A stretch of 64,000 nt of DNA from Streptococcus sp. Marseille-P6264 (GTDB taxonomy: Bacteria; Bacillota; Bacilli; Lactobacillales; Streptococcaceae), in the NCBI RefSeq assembly GCF_902460355.1, contig NZ_CABPTO010000003.1, forward strand, positions 161,242 to 225,241. Reading direction: 5' to 3'. A program made the translations under genes and the position numbers. Positions 47,562 through 55,273 of this stretch are shown piece by piece. The notes beneath the pieces are model-generated. The model made no database searches. It was not told the origin of the DNA and saw nothing but the letters and a program-made list of their open reading frames with translations. Each line of letters starts with the position of its first letter. Position 1 is the first letter of the stretch.

Positions 47562-49938
47562 AAAATTACATTTAGCTAATTCCTTTAAACTAAGGCGTTA
47601 TAAAAAAATCTTAGAAAAGATTAATCAGCTTTCTGATAATTATGCAGCCATGTCAGATGAAGAATTACAGTCCAAAACTCAATGGTTTAAAGGCCGTCTT
47701 TCTAAGGGAGAAAGGCTACAGGAAATTTTACCAGAAGCCTATGCCACCATTCGTGAAGCGGCTAAGCGTGTCTTGGGGCTCTATCCTTACGATGTGCAAA
47801 TCTTAGGTGCCTTAGTCATGCAAGACAATCAGATTGCCGAGATGAGGACGGGAGAGGGCAAAACACTAACAGCAGTTCTGCCCTTGTACTTAAATGCTTT
47901 AACTGGAAACAGCACCATCTTGGTTACGGCCAATGAGTATTTGGCGATACGTGACGCTAAACAAATGGCTCCTGTTTTTCATTACTTAGGAATGACAGTT
48001 GGGATTGGTGTTTCAGAAAATCCAGCTAAAAAATTGAAGGTTGCGCAAAAGCAGCGGATTTATCAAAGTGATATCGTGTATACAACACATAGTGCGCTGG
48101 GATTTGACTACCTTGAAGAAAATTTAGCGACCTCTCAAGCAAAGAAATTCTTGCCTAAGTTCTATTTCTGTTTAGTGGATGAGGTTGATGCAGCTCTCTT
48201 GGATAGTGCCCAGATGCCTCTGATTATATCAGGCTCTCCGCGGGTTCAGTCCAATCTATTTGTTACCTGTGATGAGTTTGTTAAGACCTTGAAGGAAGGG
48301 GAAGATTTTAAGCTAGATTCGACTCGGACTTCAGTCTGGTTGACGAGAAAAGGTGTCAAGGAAGCAGAAGTATACTTCCGTGTACAAAATGCTTACGATC
48401 CAAATAACTACCAACTGATCCGTCAAATCAATTTGGCCTTAAGGGCCAATCATTTATTTGAAAAAGATCGTCAGTATACTGTAGAAAATGGCGAAGTCAA
48501 GTTGATGGATGAGGCAACAGGGCGAGTTTTAGAAGGGAATAAACTTCAATCTGGTTTGCACCAAGCTTTGGAAGCGAGAGAACGCGTAAAGATTTCCTTA
48601 GAAACACGCTCCATGGCCTCTATTACCTATCAAAATCTGTTCAAGATGTTTCCTAAATTGGCGGGGATGACGGGTACAGGGAAGGTCTGTGAAGATGAAT
48701 TTCGTGAAGTGTATGACTTGGGAGTAGTCGTTGTACCAACTAGAAAACCCAATCAACGGATTGATTATCCAGATGAGATTTATCTAACTATCCCTCAAAA
48801 ACTTTATGCTTCTTTGGATTATATTAAAAAACTACACAAAAAGGGGCAGCCAGTTCTGATTGCGACAGGATCGGTAAGAATGTCAGAAATTTACTCCATG
48901 CTCCTACTGCAGGAAGGAATTGCTCATAACGTGCTAAATGCCTACAATGCAGCAAAAGAAGCAGAGATGATTGCACAGGCTGGCCGGCGTTCTGCGGTAA
49001 CCGTCGCAACCTCTATGGCTGGTCGGGGAACGGATATTATCTTAGAAGAAGGTGTTGCTAAATTAGGCGGACTGGCGGTTATTGGAACAGAGAGAATGTC
49101 CAGTGAACGAGTGGATTTACAGCTTCGTGGTCGTGCAGGCCGTCAAGGTGCGCCTGGACTAAGTAAATTCTTTGTTTCACTCGAAGATGACATTATTACG
49201 AAGACTGGCAGTAAGTGGATCAATGATTTTTATCAGAAAGAAGTCGATAAGCCAGAGGAAAAACAGAAGATTCATCTAAAATCGGTTCGTATTAAATATG
49301 AGGTGACAGAAGCTCAGAGAAACAGCGATAATGCGGCAGCTGCTTCAAGACGATCAACGGAGCAGTATGACGAAAGTATCCGAATTCAACGGCAGATCAT
49401 CTATAATAAACGGAATGACATCATTGCTCATCCGGATTTTGATTTAGATTATTTTCTATCTGTGCTATCAGATGCCATGGATGCTTATGTGAAGAAACAT
49501 CCCTTTAAAGAGCAAGATGATTTGTATCGTTTTGTTTTGGATAACATTAGTTACTATTGTCAAGACATTCCAAAAAATCTAGATGTGACAAATATTCAGC
49601 AAGTCAAAAAATTTCTAACCAAGCTTTTTATTGAAGAATATCAGCGAAAACGAGATAGGATTGAGGATTCAGATATGTTTGAACAGTTTCAACGTACCGT
49701 AGTGCTAAGAGCAGTGGATGATTGCTGGGTGGAGCAAGTTGACTATCTCCAACAATTTCAAACTTTAGTGGTTAGTCAAGGTTATGCACAAAAGAATCCT
49801 GTATATGAGTTTCATAAAGAGGCTTTTGAGTCATATAAGAGAATGAATGCAGACATGAATCTTAAAATTATAAAAAATATGGCGCTTAGTTATGTCAATG
49901 TTCAGCCTACAGGGAAATTAGAGGTTTTCTTTGGCTAA
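47551..49938 (+). CDS. secA2: Accessory Sec motor ATPase SecA2
   Basis: A 795-residue SecA-type ATPase dedicated to the SRR adhesin. Motifs: Walker A MRTGEGKTLTAVLPL, the DEAD-like VDEVDAALLDS, MAGMTGTGK (here LAGMTGTGKVCEDEF), SMAGRGTDIIL and LQLRGRAGRQGAPG. It lacks the C-terminal zinc-binding tail of housekeeping SecA, as is usual for SecA2. The stop is followed within 5 bases by a consensus promoter for the next gene. Confidence 0.97.
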   Translation: MKPKKLHLANSFKLRRYKKILEKINQLSDNYAAMSDEELQSKTQWFKGRLSKGERLQEILPEAYATIREAAKRVLGLYPYDVQILGALVMQDNQIAEMRTGEGKTLTAVLPLYLNALTGNSTILVTANEYLAIRDAKQMAPVFHYLGMTVGIGVSENPAKKLKVAQKQRIYQSDIVYTTHSALGFDYLEENLATSQAKKFLPKFYFCLVDEVDAALLDSAQMPLIISGSPRVQSNLFVTCDEFVKTLKEGEDFKLDSTRTSVWLTRKGVKEAEVYFRVQNAYDPNNYQLIRQINLALRANHLFEKDRQYTVENGEVKLMDEATGRVLEGNKLQSGLHQALEARERVKISLETRSMASITYQNLFKMFPKLAGMTGTGKVCEDEFREVYDLGVVVVPTRKPNQRIDYPDEIYLTIPQKLYASLDYIKKLHKKGQPVLIATGSVRMSEIYSMLLLQEGIAHNVLNAYNAAKEAEMIAQAGRRSAVTVATSMAGRGTDIILEEGVAKLGGLAVIGTERMSSERVDLQLRGRAGRQGAPGLSKFFVSLEDDIITKTGSKWINDFYQKEVDKPEEKQKIHLKSVRIKYEVTEAQRNSDNAAAASRRSTEQYDESIRIQRQIIYNKRNDIIAHPDFDLDYFLSVLSDAMDAYVKKHPFKEQDDLYRFVLDNISYYCQDIPKNLDVTNIQQVKKFLTKLFIEEYQRKRDRIEDSDMFEQFQRTVVLRAVDDCWVEQVDYLQQFQTLVVSQGYAQKNPVYEFHKEAFESYKRMNADMNLKIIKNMALSYVNVQPTGKLEVFFG

Positions 49939-49942
49939 AGTT

Positions 49943-49971
49943 TTGACAGATTGTGCTATAGACTTTATAAT
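49943..49971 (+). promoter_or_regulatory. Consensus promoter for the internal Ser/Glu-repeat gene
   Basis: TTGACA (49943-49948), 17 bases, TATAAT (49966-49971): a perfect sigma-A promoter placed in the 69 bases between secA2 and the next gene. Transcription should start near 49978. Confidence 0.9.
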
Positions 49972-50007
49972 AAGGATATAACTGCATTCGGGAGAAAATG
50001 TATATTT

Positions 50008-52905
50008 ATGGGTAAGAATAATAAAGCAAAATCAAAGGGGTTTAAGCGCGTTATATCGAAGTTTAAACGATTGGTGACGGAGGATGATAATTATTATGAT
50101 CCGGATGCAGCCATCTTAAAACCTATTAGCCGAAAACCCCAAGAGCAGAATCAGGTTGTGTTAGGTGTTAATGAAGAATTAAAACCACAGACAGAACCAA
50201 TTTCTATTATGGAAGACTTTGAGGATTTTCAAGCCAATAATAGCTTGGTAGTAGATGATCTGATAAAAAATGTCAGTCAAAGTTTATCAATGAGCGTTTC
50301 GACCTCAATGAGTTTGTCTGCTGAACATTTCGATAGTGGCTCTGTTTCAACAAGCGAGAGTTCTCTTCAAGATTCGCTGTGGGGAAATGATTCATTAGAG
50401 ACTTATTCTTTAGACTCTTCTCATATTATCGATCAGTCAGATTCAGAATCTGAGCTGGTTCTTGAAGATGAATCTCTATCCGCTTCTATCAGTGCAAGTG
50501 AGAGCCTTTCTGAGTCTGAATACTGGGGTATCTTTGAATCTGAATCTCTCAGCATATCAGAATCAGATTCACTCTATGAGAGTGAGTGGTTATCTGCTTC
50601 TATTAGCGCCAGTGAGAGTCTTTCCGAGTCTGAGTACTGGAGTATCTTTGAATCTGAATCTCTCAGCATATCAGAATCAGATTCACTCTATGAGAGTGAA
50701 TGGCTATCCGCTTCTATCGGTGCAAGCGAGAGCCTTTCCGAGTCTGAGTACTGGAGTATCTTTGAGTCTGAATCTCTCAGCATATCAGAATCAGATTCAC
50801 TCTATGAGAGTGAATGGTTATCCGCTTCTATTAGTGCCAGTGAGAGTCTTTCTGAGTCTGAATACTGGAGTATCTTTGAATCTGAATCTCTCAGCATATC
50901 AGAATCAGATTCACTTTATGAGAGTGAATGGTTATCCGCTTCTATCAGTGCAAGCGAGAGCCTTTCCGAGTCAGCTTCTATCCTTCTTAGCGAATTTGTT
51001 TCAACTTCGGTAGCGGATAGTCAGTCAGTTTCTCTGTCAGAATCCATTAGTGCTAGTCTGAGCCTTTCAGAATCTGAGTCTCTAAGTGCCTTAGAAGAGG
51101 CTTCTCTGAGTCTTTCAGATTCAGTTTATGAGAAGGAAGCTGATTCACCTTCAGTAAACGAGAATAAACCGGATACTTTCTTGATTTCTCTTAGCACTAG
51201 CCTGAGCCTTTCTACTTCTGAGTGGCTGGCTCAGTCTGAGTTTACTTCACTTAGCCTTTCGGCATCTGAATCTTTGAGCATCAGTCAGTCTCTATCCTTG
51301 AGTGAAGCATTTTCTCAACTTCTTTTCGAATCTGAATCAGCCAAGGAGAGTCAGCGGCTATCAGAATCACTTAGCCATAGCCAGTCCCTTTCTCTTTCAG
51401 AATCTTTGAGTGAGTGGACAGCAGAATCTCTCAGTCTCAGCGAGTCAATCTCTTTGAGCGAGTCAATTTCCCTGAGTGAGTCCGTTGCCGAGTATACTTG
51501 GTTAAGTTCTTCATTGTTGGTTAGCGCCTCTGTTGCTCAATCCGAATTGGAAAGCCAATTGGCATCAATTTCCGAGTCTATTAGTGTCTCAGAATCTCTC
51601 AGTCAGAGTGTGAGCGTCTTCACTTCTTTCAGCTTGAGTGAGTCAATTTCCTTGAGTGAATCCGAAAGTCTCAGTGCGTCAAGCTCCTTCAGTTTGAGTG
51701 AGTCAACTTTCTTGAGTGAATCTGAAAGCCTTAGTCAGAGTCTCAGCCTTTCAGAATCCTTGAGCCAGAGTGTCAGCACTTCACTCTCTTTGAGCCTCAG
51801 TGAGTCAATTTCAGTCAGTCAATCTGAACAAGAGAGCCAGAGCCTTAGTGTGTCAGAATCCTTGAGTCAGAGCGCAAGCATTTCGACTTCCTTTAGTTTG
51901 AGCGAATCACTTTCCGAGTATACTTGGCTCAGTTCGTCACTCTCAGTTAGTGCTTCTGTTGCCCAATCTGAATTGGAAAGCAAGTTAACATCGATTTCCG
52001 ACTCTATTAGTCAGAGTGCTTCAATCTCTCTGAGTGTTTCAGAATCTCTTAGTCAGAGTGCAAGCCTTTCAACTGCCTTTAGTTTAAGTGAATCAGTTTC
52101 CTTGAGTGAGTCTGAAAGCCTTAGTCAGAGCCTCAGTGTTTCAGAATCCTTGAGTCAAAGCCTGAGTGTTTCAAGCTCCTTGAGTTTGAGTGAGTCTGAA
52201 AGTCTTAGCCAGAGCCTCAGTATCTCTGAGTCATTAAGTGAGAGTGCGAGTCTTTCAACTTCTTTAAGTTTGAGTCAATCAATTTCAGAGTACAATTGGA
52301 TCAGTTCTTCACTCTCAGTTAGTGCTTCTGTTGCCCAATCTGCATATGAGAGCAAGTTAATTTCAGTTTCAGAGTCGGCTAGTCAGAGCACCTCAACCTC
52401 TATCAGTCTTTCAGAATCTCTTAGTCATAGTGTCAGCATCTCAACTTCCTTTAGTTTGAGTGAATCGATTTCCCTAAGTGAATCAGAGCAAATCAGTCAA
52501 AGTATTGTGAGAGTTTCCTTATCTGAGTTTTATAGTATTTCAGTCTCAGAGTTGCTTTCTTACAGACAGAGTGTTTCAGAGTCTAAGTCAGTATCACATA
52601 GTTTACAAGTCTCAGAATCTCTGTCACTTAGCTTGTCTCGAACAGAATCAATGCGTCTTGCCTATCAACAAGAATCGCTTGATAGTATGAACCTTGCATC
52701 TCAGGAACTTTCAGAGGCGGTTGCACTATCTCAAGAAAGCTTGTCTGTTCAAGTGTCTACAACTCCAAACTTGAGCGTGACAGATCAAGAGGCATATCAG
52801 ATGGTAAGACCAGGTTTACAGCCAATTTCTCCTGACTTAAAAAATGTCGCTAGTACATTATCTGGATTGGCTTCTATCGCTCAAAATAAGAAAGATCAGC
52901 GATAA
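50008..52905 (+). CDS. Ser/Glu-rich repeat protein without signal peptide or anchor (unknown role in SRR locus)
   Basis: A 965-residue protein. It opens with a basic amphipathic stretch ([20 protein letters not shown], residues about 6-25), then an acidic linker to about 90. Four tandem 38-residue repeats of the type [20 protein letters not shown] plus [18 protein letters not shown] follow (about residues 155-325), then about 560 residues of looser SESLS-type repeats, and a less repetitive C-terminus ending KNKKDQR-like (AQNKKDQR). There is no KxYKxGKxW signal, membrane helix, LPxTG or wall motif, so it should stay in the cytoplasm. Its Ser residues could be targets of GtfA/GtfB. The start is ATG 50008, because upstream in-frame codons lie in the promoter; GGAG is 13 bases before. 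I do not recognise it as a described SRR-locus component. Confidence 0.82.
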   Translation: MGKNNKAKSKGFKRVISKFKRLVTEDDNYYDPDAAILKPISRKPQEQNQVVLGVNEELKPQTEPISIMEDFEDFQANNSLVVDDLIKNVSQSLSMSVSTSMSLSAEHFDSGSVSTSESSLQDSLWGNDSLETYSLDSSHIIDQSDSESELVLEDESLSASISASESLSESEYWGIFESESLSISESDSLYESEWLSASISASESLSESEYWSIFESESLSISESDSLYESEWLSASIGASESLSESEYWSIFESESLSISESDSLYESEWLSASISASESLSESEYWSIFESESLSISESDSLYESEWLSASISASESLSESASILLSEFVSTSVADSQSVSLSESISASLSLSESESLSALEEASLSLSDSVYEKEADSPSVNENKPDTFLISLSTSLSLSTSEWLAQSEFTSLSLSASESLSISQSLSLSEAFSQLLFESESAKESQRLSESLSHSQSLSLSESLSEWTAESLSLSESISLSESISLSESVAEYTWLSSSLLVSASVAQSELESQLASISESISVSESLSQSVSVFTSFSLSESISLSESESLSASSSFSLSESTFLSESESLSQSLSLSESLSQSVSTSLSLSLSESISVSQSEQESQSLSVSESLSQSASISTSFSLSESLSEYTWLSSSLSVSASVAQSELESKLTSISDSISQSASISLSVSESLSQSASLSTAFSLSESVSLSESESLSQSLSVSESLSQSLSVSSSLSLSESESLSQSLSISESLSESASLSTSLSLSQSISEYNWISSSLSVSASVAQSAYESKLISVSESASQSTSTSISLSESLSHSVSISTSFSLSESISLSESEQISQSIVRVSLSEFYSISVSELLSYRQSVSESKSVSHSLQVSESLSLSLSRTESMRLAYQQESLDSMNLASQELSEAVALSQESLSVQVSTTPNLSVTDQEAYQMVRPGLQPISPDLKNVASTLSGLASIAQNKKDQR
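50476..50975 (+). repeat. Four tandem 114-bp coding repeats
   Basis: The segment around AGTATCTTTGAATCTGAATC recurs at 50527, 50641, 50755 and 50869, an exact spacing of 114 bases (38 codons). The copies differ at a few positions, mostly synonymous. A fifth copy begins and breaks off near 50970 into degenerate repeats. Confidence 0.9.
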
Positions 52906-52968
52906 TTTTAAAGATACTAGAGGATACAATAGTATCCACATATATTCACAAAATCAAAAGGAGTCATT

Positions 52969-54144
52969 ATGATTAGAAATACGATGCCCAACAGCAATAA
53001 AGGTTTGGGAACGACGGATGTATTACCAATTAGTGAACCACGTATAGGAGTACTGACAGGGGAAATCAACTACAAAAAAGTACCAATAGGTGCCTATGAT
53101 CTTCTGGGGCAATTTACTTTAGCGAGTCAACCGGATTATGTTAGTGATTTGAATATGATTCAATCGATGGGCTTCAATGTTTATAGAATTTCTATTTCTT
53201 GGGCACGAATTTTCCCAACTGGTGAAGAAGCGCAGCCAAGTGAAGAAGGTTTGAAATATTATGAAGCTATCATTGATCAAGTGTTGCAAAAGGACATTGA
53301 ACCGATTGTAACTTTAAGTCATTTCGATCTTCCCCTTCATCTGTATGAAAAATACGGCGCGTGGAAGAGCCGCAAGATGATTGAACTTTATGAGCATTAT
53401 ACAGAAGCTGTTTTCAGACATTTTAAAGACAAGGTAAGATATTGGATTACTTTTAATGAATTTAATATTTTACATCATTTACCATATCTTGGTGGCGGTC
53501 TGTCCTTTGAAGATGGAGAAAATCGAAACCAACGAATCTGGCAGGCGGCTCACTATCAATTGGTCGCTTCGGCACGTGCTGTTAAGCTTGGAAAATCAAT
53601 CAACCCAGAATTTCAATTTGGTGGCATGTTGGTAGTTAGTCGTAACTATAGTCAGAATCTAGATAGTGCGATTGATGCGATGGAAGCAGAAGTCAAGAAC
53701 CGTGAAAACTATGTCTTTACAGATGTACAAGTTCGTGGTTCTTATCCAAACCATTTCTTGCGCCGATTAGAGCGTGAGCAGATTGCTTTGGATATTGAAA
53801 ATGATGACTTCTTTGACTTACGAGTCGGAAAGGTTGATTTTGTTAGCTTTAGTTACCATGCATCTAGTAATTCTCAAGAAGTCTTTATAAATAAATATGG
53901 CTATAATAATACCAATAAGAATCCAATTGATCCTGTAGGTCTTCGCCTAGCTATGAATAATCTTTATGACCGCTATCAAAAACCACTGTTTATTGTGGAA
54001 GATGATTTGGTATTAGATGAGTCAGATAGCCTGTCAATAGAAGAGCTAAAAACAAATATTCAAGAGATTGTGAAAACAGTAGAATATGATGGTGTTGAGC
54101 TTCTGGGCTACACGCCTCTTAGTTGGGTAGATCTTAATTTCTAG
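52969..54144 (+). CDS. Shortened GH1-family (6-phospho-beta-glucosidase-like) protein
   Basis: A 391-residue protein that aligns with GH1 enzymes but is short; phospho-beta-glucosidases are about 460-480. It begins at KGLGTTDVLP, so the first strand with its sugar-binding Gln is missing. The YHRYKED segment is replaced (PDYVSDLNMIQ). The acid/base Glu164 is kept (ITFNEFN), but the nucleophile motif reads IVEDD (Glu344) and not the usual IVENG. It ends at GYTPLSWVDLNF, before the phosphate-binding loop of 6-phospho-glycosidases. There is no signal peptide. It follows the Ser/Glu-repeat gene by 63 bases with no terminator and has AAAGGAG upstream. It may be a carbohydrate-binding pseudoenzyme or an altered glycosidase acting on the SRR glycan; both are inference. 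Confidence 0.85.
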   Translation: MIRNTMPNSNKGLGTTDVLPISEPRIGVLTGEINYKKVPIGAYDLLGQFTLASQPDYVSDLNMIQSMGFNVYRISISWARIFPTGEEAQPSEEGLKYYEAIIDQVLQKDIEPIVTLSHFDLPLHLYEKYGAWKSRKMIELYEHYTEAVFRHFKDKVRYWITFNEFNILHHLPYLGGGLSFEDGENRNQRIWQAAHYQLVASARAVKLGKSINPEFQFGGMLVVSRNYSQNLDSAIDAMEAEVKNRENYVFTDVQVRGSYPNHFLRRLEREQIALDIENDDFFDLRVGKVDFVSFSYHASSNSQEVFINKYGYNNTNKNPIDPVGLRLAMNNLYDRYQKPLFIVEDDLVLDESDSLSIEELKTNIQEIVKTVEYDGVELLGYTPLSWVDLNF

Positions 54145-54177
54145 AATAGATGCTTTTAGATCTAGTTACCTTTTATG

Positions 54178-54221
54178 AAAATACCTGAATGGATTGCATG
54201 TCGTCTATTCAGGTGTTTTTG
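54178..54221 (+). terminator. Terminator after the GH1-like gene
   Basis: ACCTGAAT (54183-54190) pairs with ATTCAGGT (54207-54214), flanked by AAAAT and GTTTTTG. Bases 54222-54370 before the next gene hold nothing recognisable. Confidence 0.82.
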
Positions 54222-54375
54222 TTTATAAAACCAGATGCAAATAATCTTAAAAAATCATCGAAATAGTTGATGAATAGGATTCTATCTCCTCCTGTAGAAT
54301 TCGGATTTTTTTGATCTGAGGCTTAGAAAACAATGGTAATAAGCGTCATTTTATGCTACAATTGATAAGATAGTA

Positions 54376-54381
54376 TATAAT
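54376..54381 (+). promoter_or_regulatory. -10 box before the DivIVA-like gene
   Basis: TATAAT at 54376-54381, about 30 bases before the ATG; no good -35 box at the proper spacing. Confidence 0.5.
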
Positions 54382-54410
54382 TAGAATAAATGAAGAATAG
54401 AGGGAGCAGA

Positions 54411-55259
54411 ATGAGACTTAAAAAGACCTTATTTGGTAACTATCGCGCCAAGGAAGTTGAAGAATACATTGAATCGTTAGAAGAAGGATTTGATAGTGAA
54501 ATTCGTAAAAAGAATGAGAAAATTGAATCTTTACGTAAAAAAATTGATGCTTTAAAGAACCAAGAAAGAGAAATCGGTGAAGCCGTCGTTTATGCTAAAT
54601 CGCTGATTATTGAAGCACATGAAAAGGCAGAAAAAGAGGCTCAAGAGGTTCTAGAAAAAGCCCAGAAAGACTTCTTACAAGTAAGATCGTCTATCCTTGA
54701 AGAAATCGATGAATTGACGAAAAAACGTCTTGAAACGGAACAGCTCTATAAGGCACAAAAGGAAAAAATCAAAGAGCTTCTTAGTCAAATTGGTCAGATT
54801 CTAGACGAAGAAACTTTAGAGGGTCAAATTGATATCGCAAGTCTAATCGAGGAAGCTTCGGAAGACGACGAATTTGCAAGCATATTTGATACTCCTTTAG
54901 AGGAAGATGAAGCTACACATTTGTTTGATACGCCTTTGGAAGAAGACGAGGCTTCAAATGAGCAAGTTGAAGCTGAAAGTCTATTCGATGAAGCTTCTCT
55001 TGAAACGCATGAAGAAGAAGTAAATGAATCAGATGTTTTTGGTGAGGAAGAAGTCCCAGTAGAAATCTCTGCTCCACAAAAAGAAGTTGTAAATATTGAG
55101 CAAACATTTGCTAAGACAGGTACAGATAGCTCTGTTCCCGTTACTTACTTCACTTCTCCTGTCAAAAAGTCTAAAGACGAAGATAAAGAAAAAGAGAAAA
55201 AGAAGAAAGGAAAAATCATCAAACGCCTTTCAAGAATTAAAAAAGATAATCTTTTGTAA
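54411..55259 (+). CDS. DivIVA-like coiled-coil protein with a basic tail, in the SRR locus
   Basis: A 282-residue protein. The first ~40 residues (MRLKKTLFGNYRAKEVEEYI, then ESLEEGFDSEI) resemble the membrane-curvature domain of DivIVA/GpsB (compare KFRGYDIDEVEEFLDIIVND in the true DivIVA here). A coiled coil runs from about 20 to 145. An acidic linker (about 155-230) contains two copies of FDTPLEEDEA. The tail is strongly basic and ends KGKIIKRLSRIKKDNLL, like the basic stretch at the N-terminus of the Ser/Glu-repeat protein. The start is ATG 54411 after GAGGGAG; an in-frame ATG at 54390 lacks such a site. gtfA follows after 14 bases, so the two are probably co-transcribed. A role in placing the glycosylation or secretion machine at the septum or pole is inference. 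Confidence 0.8.
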   Translation: MRLKKTLFGNYRAKEVEEYIESLEEGFDSEIRKKNEKIESLRKKIDALKNQEREIGEAVVYAKSLIIEAHEKAEKEAQEVLEKAQKDFLQVRSSILEEIDELTKKRLETEQLYKAQKEKIKELLSQIGQILDEETLEGQIDIASLIEEASEDDEFASIFDTPLEEDEATHLFDTPLEEDEASNEQVEAESLFDEASLETHEEEVNESDVFGEEEVPVEISAPQKEVVNIEQTFAKTGTDSSVPVTYFTSPVKKSKDEDKEKEKKKKGKIIKRLSRIKKDNLL

Positions 55260-55273
55260 GAGGAACATGGTTT

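Noticed and set aside
49951..50007. An earlier start for the Ser/Glu-repeat protein, 19 codons upstream of 50008
   Set aside because: It lies within the consensus promoter (TTGACA 49943, TATAAT 49966), so it is not in the mRNA made from that promoter.
50462..51013. Possible second gene in another frame of the Ser/Glu-repeat region, with repeats of its own
   Set aside because: It only mirrors the 114-base repeats of the real gene, and has no ribosome site or start context.
50008..52905. The Ser/Glu-repeat protein as a broken second adhesin that lost its signal and anchor
   Set aside because: It has its own promoter, an intact long frame, distinctive non-repeat ends and Glu-rich rather than Ala/Thr-rich repeats, which does not look like a decayed copy of the adhesin at 58841.
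52922..52937. Small hairpin GGATAC-AATA-GTATCC between the Ser/Glu-repeat and GH1-like genes, considered as a terminator
   Set aside because: The stem is only 6 bp and no T-run follows, so read-through to the GH1-like gene is expected.
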